Origin: Deltaproteobacteria bacterium
GTDB taxonomy: Bacteria; Desulfobacterota; Dissulfuribacteria; Dissulfuribacterales; UBA3076
Direction: 5' to 3'
NCBI GenBank assembly: GCA_027004315.1
Contig: JALTHV010000365.1
Location: 4,935 to 17,303, forward strand
DNA: 12,369 nucleotides
The notes beneath the pieces are model-generated. The model was not told where the DNA came from. It was given only the letters and a program-made list of their open reading frames with translations, and searched no databases. Below, piece after piece: positions 5,311-12,369 of the stretch (position 1 is the first letter of the stretch; each line of letters starts with the position of its first letter). The position numbers and the translations under genes are program-made.

Positions 5311-5419
5311 TATCCTTGATCTTTTACGAAGTCATCAAAATTGCGGTACACTTTTTTAGAAGAAATATTTTGCGCAGAGACACAAAAAACAATCAATATA
5401 AATATATGAGGTATCTTGA

Positions 5420-7204
5420 ATGGATTCGATGAAGGGTCTGAAACGTACCCATGATTGCTATAGCCTTACAGAGACGGCCCTGGGCCAGGACGTGGTCCTT
5501 ATGGGATGGGTGCTCAGGCGGCGGGATCATGGGGGACTCATCTTTATAGATCTTCGCGATCGCAAGGGGATCACCCAGGTGGTATTTGCCCCTGAGGTAG
5601 ACCCCAAGTCCCATCAAAGGGCCCACAGTCTCAGGAGTGAATATGTAATTGCAGTAAAGGGCAGGATTCGAAGAAGACCCAAGGGCATGGAGAATCCAAA
5701 GATAAAGACCGGCATGATAGAGGTTGCATGCCGGGATCTCCGCATACTGAATACCTCAGTGACCCCTGCCTTTTCTCTCGATGAAGAAGGTGAGATCTCT
5801 GAAGGCCTGAGACTCAGATACCGCTATCTGGATCTCAGGAGGCCTCTCATGGTCAGGAATATTGTCCTTAGGCATAGGGTCTGCCAGGCCATGAGGTCCT
5901 ATCTGAATGACCATGACTTTCTTGAGATCGAGACCCCTATGCTGACAAGGAGTACCCCGGAAGGTGCCAGGGACTACCTCGTTCCCAGTAGGGTAAACCC
6001 AGGTTGTTTTTATGCCCTGCCACAGTCTCCACAGTTGTATAAACAGATCCTTATGGTCTCCGGTCTCGATCGCTATTACCAGATAGTGAGGTGTTTCAGA
6101 GACGAAGACCTGAGGGCTGACCGTCAGCCCGAGTTCACTCAGCTCGACATGGAGATGTCCTTTGTGGAAGAAGACGACATCATGGGACTGGTAGAGGGCC
6201 TGGTGACCTCTATCTTTAAAGAGGCACTGAACTATGAGGTCAAGACCCCATTTCGAGTCTTGCCCTATCAGGAGGCAATGGACCGTTTTGGGACTGATCG
6301 TCCGGATGTCCGCTTTGGCCTGGAGCTTCAGGACATATCCGATATTGCCAGTAAATGCGGTCTGAAGGTCTTCCAAAAGGCAGTCTCTGCCGGAGGAGTA
6401 GTAAAGTCCATAAATGCAAAGGGAATGGGGGATCTCTCCAGAAAGGACCTGGATGACCTCACCAAATTTGCTATAGGCCTTGGGGCCAAGGGACTTGCCT
6501 GGGTAAAGATAAGGGGAGACGGCTCGTGGCAGTCACCCATAGCAAAGTTCTTCTCTAGTGAAGAGAAGTTGGCAATAGCCCAGCAGACAGATGCAACACC
6601 TGGAGACATACTCTTCTTTGGGGCAGATCAGAAGGCCACAGTATGTAAGGTCTTGGGAGAACTCAGGCTGGAGCTTGCCAGGCGCGGCAACCTTATACCT
6701 GTAAAGGGCTTTAGCTTCATCTGGGTCACTGATTTCCCCTTGGTGGAATATGATAAAGATGAGGGCAGATTTGTGGCCCTGCACCATCCATTTACCTCTC
6801 CAAAGGAAGAGGACCTGGGGTTGCTGTCAACTGACCCTGCATCCGTTAGGTCCAGGGCCTATGACCTGGTTCTCAATGGAAATGAGGTAGGGGGAGGCAG
6901 TATCCGTATCCACCGGGCTTCTATGCAGGAGGCTATCTTCAATGTATTATCGATCTCTAAAGAGGAGGCCCACGACAAATTCGGCTTTCTTCTTGAGGCC
7001 TTGGAACATGGAGCTCCACCCCATGGAGGCATTGCCTTTGGCTTGGATCGCCTGGTGATGATTATGGCAGGAAGGGACACGATAAGAGATGTCATAGCCT
7101 TTCCGAAGACCCAAAAGGCCCAATGTCTCATGGCCCATGCCCCGGCGAAGGTAAGTATGGCTCAACTGGCTGAACTCTATTTAAGACCCGGTTGGGAAAT
7201 TTAG
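5420..7204 (+). CDS. aspS: Aspartyl-tRNA synthetase, predicted non-discriminating type
   Basis: A 594-residue bacterial-type class II synthetase that charges tRNA-Asp, and probably tRNA-Asn, with aspartate. An N-terminal OB-fold anticodon domain (about 1-115) contains RRRDHGGLIFIDLRD. The catalytic core follows with TPEGARDYLVPSR, motif 2 RCFRDEDLRADRQPEF (about 224-239) and motif 3 GIAFGLDRLVMIMAGRDTIR (from about 536). The bacterial GAD insert lies at about 310-410. His37 (RRRDH) and Gly89 (RRPKG) match the pair reported to let Pseudomonas aeruginosa AspRS accept tRNA-Asn (H31, G82). If so, Asp-tRNA-Asn would need the GatCAB amidotransferase, whose genes are not in this window. GAGG (5408-5411) is eight bases before the ATG at 5420. 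The gene is complete. Confidence 0.97.
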   Translation: MDSMKGLKRTHDCYSLTETALGQDVVLMGWVLRRRDHGGLIFIDLRDRKGITQVVFAPEVDPKSHQRAHSLRSEYVIAVKGRIRRRPKGMENPKIKTGMIEVACRDLRILNTSVTPAFSLDEEGEISEGLRLRYRYLDLRRPLMVRNIVLRHRVCQAMRSYLNDHDFLEIETPMLTRSTPEGARDYLVPSRVNPGCFYALPQSPQLYKQILMVSGLDRYYQIVRCFRDEDLRADRQPEFTQLDMEMSFVEEDDIMGLVEGLVTSIFKEALNYEVKTPFRVLPYQEAMDRFGTDRPDVRFGLELQDISDIASKCGLKVFQKAVSAGGVVKSINAKGMGDLSRKDLDDLTKFAIGLGAKGLAWVKIRGDGSWQSPIAKFFSSEEKLAIAQQTDATPGDILFFGADQKATVCKVLGELRLELARRGNLIPVKGFSFIWVTDFPLVEYDKDEGRFVALHHPFTSPKEEDLGLLSTDPASVRSRAYDLVLNGNEVGGGSIRIHRASMQEAIFNVLSISKEEAHDKFGFLLEALEHGAPPHGGIAFGLDRLVMIMAGRDTIRDVIAFPKTQKAQCLMAHAPAKVSMAQLAELYLRPGWEI

Positions 7205-7219
7205 AGAGATTATGAATTT

Positions 7220-7275
7220 TTGATATCGAATTGAGTAAAAAATCATTTAGTTATTTTCCTGCGATTCAATATCCA
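7220..7275 (+). other. Weak long-range hairpin between aspS and the synthase gene
   Basis: TTGATATCGAATTG (7220-7233) pairs imperfectly with CGATTCAATATCCA (7262-7275): eleven Watson-Crick pairs, one G-U and two mismatches around an AT-rich loop. There is no T-run after it, so a terminator is doubtful. It lies just before the AAGGAG ribosome site of the next gene, where it could also be an operator. Low confidence. Confidence 0.2.
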
Positions 7276-7303
7276 AGATTGATTAATTAAATAAGGAGTA
7301 ATT

Positions 7304-9133
7304 ATGGCAAAGTGGAATTCTGACCGTAGGTTGCTGGATCATCAACACAGTGAGCAGTGGAAATACAGGTTGCGGGACGTTGCTCAGCCTAACCTCATGA
7401 GGGAGATCTGCCCCTATGATGAAGTCTGTAGGATTGATTTCGATCACAAATACGTGATGCCGTCACCCTGCGCCGATATGCTTATAACGGATACTACCTT
7501 CAGGGATGGTCAGCAGGCGCGGCCCCCTTATACAGTGGAACAGATGAGCAGTATCTTTGACTTTCTGCACCGTATGGGTGGTCCAAAGGGGATAATACGT
7601 CAGTCTGAGTTCTTTCTGTATACCTCCAGGGATAAAGAGGCCGTGGACAGGTGCAGAGAAAAGGGATATGACTATCCCCAGGTGACCGGATGGATAAGGG
7701 CAAAGGCCGAAGACCTCAGGCTCGTCAAGGAGATGGGGTTAAAAGAGACGGGTATCCTCACATCTGCCTCTGACTATCACATATTCTTAAAGTTCAAAAA
7801 GTCCAGGGCCCAGGTCATGGATGAATATCTTGCTATTGTTAAAGATGCCCTGGACCTGGGGATATGTCCCCGTTGCCATTTTGAGGATATTACACGGGCA
7901 GACACATATGGATTTTGTGTGCCCTTTGCCATTGAACTTATGAAACTGAGGGAAGAAAGTGGTATAGATATAAAGATAAGGCTCTGTGATACCCTCGGTT
8001 ATGGAGTTACTTATCCAGGTGCATGCCTTCCAAGGAGTATTCCAAAACTGGTGAGGGCCATGATAGATGACGCTGGTGTTCCAGGGGAGCTTCTCGAGTG
8101 GCATGGGCACAACGACTTTCACAAGGCAGTGATCAATGCCACTACCGCATGGCTCTATGGCTGTGGGGCCATAAATGGCACCCTGCTCGGTTTTGGTGAA
8201 CGTACGGGTAATACCCCTATAGAGGCAGTCTTGATCGAACGTATAGCCTTGAGAGGGACAGATGATGGCGTAGATACGAAGGCCATCACAGAGATGGCTA
8301 GATACTTTGAGAAGGAGCTTGGAGTACATATCCCCAAGAACTATCCCTTAGTTGGAGAGAATTTCAACGCAACCAGTGCAGGTATACATGCAGACGGTCT
8401 CCTTAAGAATGAAGAAATTTACAACATATTTAATACCAAAAAGATCCTCGGAAGACCAGTAGCAGTCATTGTCTCTGACAAGTCAGGCTCGGCAGGCATT
8501 GCACACTGGATAAATATACATTTGAATCTGTCTGAAGAAAAGATGGTCGATAAACGTCATCCAGGGGTAGTGCGGATATACAAAGAGGTTATGAAAGAGT
8601 ATGAGCAGGGCAGGGTTACCTCTATGTCCAATGGAGAGATGGAGGCCCTTGCCAGAAAGTATCTGCCTGAACTCTTTACCTCTGAGTTTGAGGAGCTAAA
8701 GCTCAAGGCACATGAGCTGGCCTTCCACCTGGTAGAAGACCTGATAGACCGTAAAGAGATACGCTCCATGGATCCTGTGCTTGCAAGGCCTGTGTTTGAG
8801 CAGGTCCTTAAAGACAACCCCTTTATACAGTTCCTCTATGTGGTCAATGCAGATGGTCACAAAATAACTCAGAACTTCACGCATATTGAAGACAGGGCGA
8901 AATATGCCAATTACCAGTTAAATAGCGATTTCTCAGGGCGTCCCTGGTTTATCGAGCCTATAAAGGATGGCAGGATCCATGTCTCAAACTTCTATACATC
9001 CAGGATTACAGGGGCCCTGTGTATTACTGTTTCAGGCCCAATCCGTAATGATGAAGATGAAATTATAGGTATCTTGGGAATAGATCTCCGGTTTGAAGAT
9101 CTCGCCAAGATAGAAGAAGAATCCGAGGAATGA
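7304..9133 (+). CDS. Re-citrate/isopropylmalate synthase-family enzyme fused to a Cache (PDC) domain
   Basis: A 609-residue protein. Residues about 58-330 form the TIM barrel of the HMG-CoA-lyase-like family that condenses acetyl-CoA with a 2-oxo acid. DTTFRDGQQA (63-72, R67 and D68) and WHGHND (266-271, metal ligands H267 and H269) are visible, as are GFGERTGNTPIE (296-307) and SAGIHADG (358-365). The long form and syntrophic-anaerobe flavour suggest Re-citrate synthase (oxaloacetate plus acetyl-CoA). Homocitrate, citramalate or 2-isopropylmalate synthase are alternatives. The usual leucine-feedback LeuA domain is absent. Instead, residues about 493-605 resemble a Cache/PDC sensor (RPWFIEPIKDG ... 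GALCITVSGPI ... IIGILGIDLRFEDL), a fold normally outside the membrane. No signal peptide or membrane span is present, so it should act in the cytoplasm, perhaps as an allosteric module. AAGGAG precedes the ATG. The inositol-phosphate synthase gene follows after 29 bp. Confidence 0.82.
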   Translation: MAKWNSDRRLLDHQHSEQWKYRLRDVAQPNLMREICPYDEVCRIDFDHKYVMPSPCADMLITDTTFRDGQQARPPYTVEQMSSIFDFLHRMGGPKGIIRQSEFFLYTSRDKEAVDRCREKGYDYPQVTGWIRAKAEDLRLVKEMGLKETGILTSASDYHIFLKFKKSRAQVMDEYLAIVKDALDLGICPRCHFEDITRADTYGFCVPFAIELMKLREESGIDIKIRLCDTLGYGVTYPGACLPRSIPKLVRAMIDDAGVPGELLEWHGHNDFHKAVINATTAWLYGCGAINGTLLGFGERTGNTPIEAVLIERIALRGTDDGVDTKAITEMARYFEKELGVHIPKNYPLVGENFNATSAGIHADGLLKNEEIYNIFNTKKILGRPVAVIVSDKSGSAGIAHWINIHLNLSEEKMVDKRHPGVVRIYKEVMKEYEQGRVTSMSNGEMEALARKYLPELFTSEFEELKLKAHELAFHLVEDLIDRKEIRSMDPVLARPVFEQVLKDNPFIQFLYVVNADGHKITQNFTHIEDRAKYANYQLNSDFSGRPWFIEPIKDGRIHVSNFYTSRITGALCITVSGPIRNDEDEIIGILGIDLRFEDLAKIEEESEE

Positions 9134-9162
9134 TTCCATAGAAAGAGAGGGGCAGAGTTTAG

Positions 9163-10269
9163 ATGGATAAGGTAAGAATCGCCATTGCAGGTATCGGTAA
9201 CTGTGCAAGTTCATTAATACAGGGGATCGAATATTACAGGCATGGTGATGAGAAGGAGGCTATCGGCTCCCTGCACTGGGATATTGGTGGCTATAGACCT
9301 GGAGATATCGAGGTAGTGGCGGCCTTTGATATTGACAAGAGAAAGGTGGGTAAAGACGTATCAGAGGCCATTTTCCAGCTTCCCAACTGTACTAAGACGA
9401 TTTACAGGGATATACCAGAGAAGGGAGTGGTCGTTAAGATGGGGCGGGTCTTGGATGGCTTTGCAGACCACATGAAGAATTACGACGAGAAATATACCTT
9501 TCTCCTATCTGAAGAGGAAGAGGCAAGCAAGGAAAAAGTAGTAAAGACCCTAAAAGAATCAGGTGCTGATATGCTCTTGAATTACCTCCCCGTAGGTTCT
9601 GAGGAGGCCGTTAAATTTTATGCAGAATGTGCCCTGGAGGCAGGGGTGGGGCTTCTAAACAATATGCCGGTCTTTATTGCCAGTAATCCGGAGTGGGGAA
9701 GGCGTTTTGAAGAAAAGAACATACCTATCATTGGCGACGATGTTAAGTCCCAGCTCGGTGCTACTATTGTACACAGGGTCCTCACCAATCTGTTCAAGAG
9801 CAGGGGTGTAAAACTGGAACGGACCTATCAATTAAATACAGGTGGCAATACAGACTTCCTGAATATGCTTGATAGAAAACGTCTGGTCTCCAAAAAAGAA
9901 TCCAAGACAGAGTCAGTACAGTCCCAACTGGGTAAAAAGCGGTTAGATGATGAAAACATACACATTGGGCCCAGCGACTGGGTGGCATGGCAGAAAGACA
10001 ACAAGATCTGCTTTATCCGTATGGAGGGCAAACTCTTTGGCGATATCCCCATGAATCTGGAGCTGCGCCTGTCTGTGGAGGATTCTCCCAATTCCGGAGG
10101 CGTGGTTATTGATGCCATCAGGTGTTGCAAACTGGCACTTGACCGCGGGAAAGGCGGTGTCTTGTATTCTCCGTCGGCCTATTTTATGAAGCATCCTCCA
10201 AGGCAGTTTACAGATGCAGAGGCATATAAAATGACCGAAGAGTTCATCGCCGGGATCAGAGAGGCCTGA
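9163..10269 (+). CDS. ino1: myo-Inositol-1-phosphate synthase, short prokaryotic form
   Basis: A 368-residue NAD-dependent cytoplasmic enzyme converting glucose-6-phosphate to 1L-myo-inositol-1-phosphate. The Rossmann motif is GIGNCASSLIQG (10-21). The family signatures are GDDVKSQLGATIVHR (191-205), NTGGNTDFLNM (225-235), the lysine-rich SKKESKT (243-249), GPSDWVAW (269-276) and DSPNSGGVVIDAIR (307-320). Length and motifs fit the short actinobacterial, archaeal and thermophile type rather than the long eukaryotic one. The product would feed inositol phospholipids or an inositol-based solute, but no downstream enzyme is in this window. AGAGGGG lies about 14 nt before the ATG, a rather wide spacing. 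It sits 29 bp after the synthase gene and 25 bp before the radical SAM gene, so one transcript is likely. Confidence 0.92.
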   Translation: MDKVRIAIAGIGNCASSLIQGIEYYRHGDEKEAIGSLHWDIGGYRPGDIEVVAAFDIDKRKVGKDVSEAIFQLPNCTKTIYRDIPEKGVVVKMGRVLDGFADHMKNYDEKYTFLLSEEEEASKEKVVKTLKESGADMLLNYLPVGSEEAVKFYAECALEAGVGLLNNMPVFIASNPEWGRRFEEKNIPIIGDDVKSQLGATIVHRVLTNLFKSRGVKLERTYQLNTGGNTDFLNMLDRKRLVSKKESKTESVQSQLGKKRLDDENIHIGPSDWVAWQKDNKICFIRMEGKLFGDIPMNLELRLSVEDSPNSGGVVIDAIRCCKLALDRGKGGVLYSPSAYFMKHPPRQFTDAEAYKMTEEFIAGIREA

Positions 10270-10294
10270 GGGTAGAGGACAATGGACAAATGAC

Positions 10295-11953
10295 TTGATG
10301 ACCCCGCAGAAAAGGATTGAAAAGGGTTTTGTTCGAAAGAAGTGGACACATCGTATATCCATTGCCCTGATCTTTCCAGGTCTCTATTCTGTAGGCATGT
10401 CTAATCTTGGTTTCCAGTCGGTCTATGCAGGGCTCAATGCCTATGACCGGGTGGTGGCCGAGAGGTTCTTTGTCCCGGAGCAGGCAGATATACAGTCACA
10501 CAGTTTCTCCTGGCTCTCAGAGGAATCCAGCAGGCCCTTGAGGGACTTTGACCTCATAGTCTTTTCAGTAAGCTTTGAGTCTGACTATCAAAATGTAGTA
10601 AAGGCCCTCGATGCAGCAGGGCTTCCCTTCAGATCAAAATACCGCAGCGATCAGGTACCAATTGTCTTGGCCGGTGGGATTGCCACCCAGATCAATCCTG
10701 AACCGATAGCCCCCTTTATAGATGCCTTTCTGCTCGGCGATTTTGAGGCCATTGAAGGGACCCTTATGTCTTGTCTGCCTGAGCTTACAGATCATGGCCT
10801 TTCGAGGTCTAAACGACTGAGACGGCTCGCAGAGATTGTACCAGGGGTCTATGTCCCAGGTGTCTGCAGGCCCATCTATAACAGTTCAGGGGATCTGACC
10901 GGCTGGGAGCAGGAGGGGAGTCTCCCCTTTCCTGTTGCCCCTGCCATCTTTATCCCAAAATCCGGTTCCACGATCCCTCCTGCCCCACATACCCAGATCA
11001 TCAGTCCCAATTCTGTCCTCTCTAACATGTTTTTAATAGAACTTGTCAGGGGTTGTGGAATGGGCTGTAGATTCTGTGCTGCGGGATTTGTGTACCGCCC
11101 ACCAAGGAGGTGGCCTCTTGAATCTATTAATGCGGCACTGGAAAGGCGTAATGGTACTGATAGAGTGGGGATGGTCGGCCTTGAGTTTCTCGGAAGGAGG
11201 GACCTGGAGAGACTGTGTGTAAGGCTCCTCGATGAGGGCCTGAAGCTTACCTTCTCATCCCTCCGGGCCGATAAGATCACTCGAGACTTTGTCCGTCTCC
11301 TGAGGGCATCAGATGCCAGGATGGCAACTATTGCCCCGGAGGCAGGATCTCAGCGTATGAGAGATGTCATCAACAAAAACCTCGATGAAGACGCAATCTT
11401 AGGTGCAGCAGAGATGCTTGCATCAGGTGGCATACCAAACCTAAAACTCTACTTTATGCTTGGCTTGCCGTCTGAGACCGACGAAGACGTCCGGGATATC
11501 ATAGGACTGGTCGATAAAATTCGGCACACCATCAGGCCGATTGGCCGGTCAAGGGGACATCTGGGCCTCATAACGGTCTCTGTAAGCAGCTTTGTGCCAA
11601 AGGCATGGACCCCTATGCAGTGGGCAGGGGCTGCGGAGGAATCCGTGCTGAGACACAGGAGGCAGATATTGCAGAGGGGCCTGCACTGCATACCAAACGT
11701 GAGGCTGAGGCTGGACTCGGTGCGTGAGGCCGGCTTTCAGGCCGTGCTGAGCAGGGGAGATAGGAGGCTTGCGCCTGTCCTGGAGGCAGTAGCTCTCAGG
11801 GGAGTCACCTGGAAACAGGCCATGAAGGGGGCCAGACTCTCGTGGGATATGTATTGCAGGGCACGGGACACGGATGTACCTTTCCCGTGGGAGGTCTTAG
11901 ACCACAGGGTGCGCAGGCAATACCTGATGGCAGAGTGGGAGAAGGTCCCATAG
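10295..11953 (+). CDS. Radical SAM protein with N-terminal B12-binding-like region, function unknown
   Basis: A protein of about 552 residues. The first 160 or so resemble the cobalamin-binding-like region of many radical SAM proteins (ALIFPGLYSVGMSNLGFQSV, then DLIVFSVSFESDYQNVVKAL and VLAGGIATQINPEPI). It lacks the DxHxxG motif that would ligate B12. The radical SAM core follows with a canonical CxxxCxxC (C254, C258, C261 in RGCGMGCRFCAAGF) that holds a 4Fe-4S cluster, and later IAPEAGSQRMRD and NLKLYFMLGLPSETDED. It resembles the uncharacterised radical SAM family that in other bacteria is fused to a DUF2344 domain; that C-terminal domain is absent here. The substrate is unknown. The start is uncertain: TTG at 10295 or ATG at 10298, with AGAGGA (10274-10279) rather far upstream and a three-codon frame between. 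The stop directly abuts the convergent next gene. Confidence 0.8.
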   Translation: MMTPQKRIEKGFVRKKWTHRISIALIFPGLYSVGMSNLGFQSVYAGLNAYDRVVAERFFVPEQADIQSHSFSWLSEESSRPLRDFDLIVFSVSFESDYQNVVKALDAAGLPFRSKYRSDQVPIVLAGGIATQINPEPIAPFIDAFLLGDFEAIEGTLMSCLPELTDHGLSRSKRLRRLAEIVPGVYVPGVCRPIYNSSGDLTGWEQEGSLPFPVAPAIFIPKSGSTIPPAPHTQIISPNSVLSNMFLIELVRGCGMGCRFCAAGFVYRPPRRWPLESINAALERRNGTDRVGMVGLEFLGRRDLERLCVRLLDEGLKLTFSSLRADKITRDFVRLLRASDARMATIAPEAGSQRMRDVINKNLDEDAILGAAEMLASGGIPNLKLYFMLGLPSETDEDVRDIIGLVDKIRHTIRPIGRSRGHLGLITVSVSSFVPKAWTPMQWAGAAEESVLRHRRQILQRGLHCIPNVRLRLDSVREAGFQAVLSRGDRRLAPVLEAVALRGVTWKQAMKGARLSWDMYCRARDTDVPFPWEVLDHRVRRQYLMAEWEKVP

Positions 11954-12369
11954 TTAAGGATTATGGTTGCCGATTATCCCAATATTGGACCATGGGCCTT
12001 CACCAGCCGCATTATATGGCCGGATGGCGATATAAAAGGCCTTATTCCCCAAAGAGAATCTGAGTGACGTGCCCGCCATGTCTCCCATGTCAATACTGGC
12101 TATATATCCTCCACTAGCAGGATAGGGATAAGGAGCAAAGTATAACCTGTAGCCATCCGCATCTGGCACGCCCTTCCAAGAGAATGTGGATCCATTTTCT
12201 TGTATCTTCAAAACAGGTGCCTCATCAGGAGGTGTCTCTGCAAAGGCAATGCATTGTGGATCTAGATCGGTATTGACATTCGCTACTATAGAGTTGTCTG
12301 CCGGATTGACAATAACGATCTTTGCATCTGTTGAATCACCTACCCAGAGATAACCATTCTCATCCACTG
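11954..12369 (-). CDS. C-terminal part of a beta-propeller / fibronectin-type secreted protein (partial)
   Basis: The gene enters from the right edge; 138 codons and a TAA stop (11956-11954) are seen. The first residues (GYLWVGDSTDAKIVIVNPAD, then IVANVNTDLDPQCIAFAE) look like one blade of an NHL/YVTN-type beta-propeller. After a short linker, PVLKIQENGSTFSWKGVPDA and GYRLYFAPYPYP lead to FYIAIRPYNAAGEGPWSNI, the pattern of a fibronectin type III domain. Such proteins are usually exported and involved in surface or binding functions. The true start and any signal peptide are outside the window; the GTG near the edge is not taken as a start. Its stop codon touches that of the convergent radical SAM gene with no bases between, and no terminator is visible there. 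Confidence 0.65.
   Translation of the reverse strand, partial: VDENGYLWVGDSTDAKIVIVNPADNSIVANVNTDLDPQCIAFAETPPDEAPVLKIQENGSTFSWKGVPDADGYRLYFAPYPYPASGGYIASIDMGDMAGTSLRFSLGNKAFYIAIRPYNAAGEGPWSNIGIIGNHNP

Noticed and set aside
5756..6376. A 206-codon minus-strand frame inside aspS
   Set aside because: It is antisense to a conserved synthetase core with clear motifs on the plus strand, and its product shows no family features.
7787..8329. A 180-codon minus-strand frame inside the synthase gene
   Set aside because: It lies opposite the conserved TIM-barrel motifs of the plus-strand gene and has no domain of its own.
1..12369. tRNA, rRNA, toxin-antitoxin or defence-system genes
   Set aside because: No cloverleaf, rRNA signature or recognisable toxin, nuclease-defence or phage module was seen on either strand. 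The Smr and HD proteins are housekeeping-type.

Overview
The window is about 12.4 kb of bacterial chromosome of moderate GC. Its gene content fits an anaerobic member of the Desulfobacterota (old Deltaproteobacteria) or a close relative. The pointers are a Re-citrate-synthase-type enzyme as known from syntrophic and sulfate-reducing anaerobes, a non-discriminating-type AspRS next to hisS, a short bacterial myo-inositol-phosphate synthase, and an NrfJ-like OB-fold lipoprotein. The lineage is inferred from the genes; no rRNA is present.

Layout. (1) Positions 1-106 (minus) hold the 5' end of clpB. (2) 107-515 is non-coding and carries a 191-bp palindromic mobile element ending 28 nt before the next gene. 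(3) 516-1718 (plus) is a dGTPase-like HD-domain phosphohydrolase. It overlaps, tail to tail, a two-CBS-domain protein (1684-2148, minus). (4) 2149-3682 is a minus-strand group read as smr, then an OB-fold lipoprotein, then the CBS gene, with two more short elements (2178-2348 and 3221-3386) in the gaps. (5) 3683-3941 is a divergent control region: a near-consensus promoter for smr, and a promoter plus intrinsic terminator ahead of hisS. (6) 3942-7204 (plus) is hisS and aspS, separated by a gap with CGCAAAG inverted repeats. (7) 7304-11953 (plus) is a compact three-gene run: a Re-citrate-synthase/isopropylmalate-synthase-family enzyme fused to a Cache (PDC) sensor domain, a myo-inositol-1-phosphate synthase, and a radical SAM protein of unknown function. 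(8) 11954-12369 (minus) is the C-terminal end of a propeller/fibronectin-type secreted protein.

The most distinctive feature is the set of three non-autonomous palindromic elements in the first 3.4 kb. All share ends close to GTAACCG(A/T)TCACA. One (3221-3386) is bounded by a perfect 8-bp target duplication. GTAA termini with 8-bp duplications are hallmarks of the IS66 family, so these look like IS66-type MITEs. Removing the 3221-3386 element and one duplication copy restores a longer smr frame. That frame ends in a TGA three bases before the lipoprotein ATG, so the insertion appears to have cut the Smr tail and split a tightly coupled gene pair.

The second notable item is the fusion of a sensor domain, normally found outside the cell, to a cytoplasmic acyl-CoA condensing enzyme. 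The translation and metabolic genes are otherwise conventional and intact.
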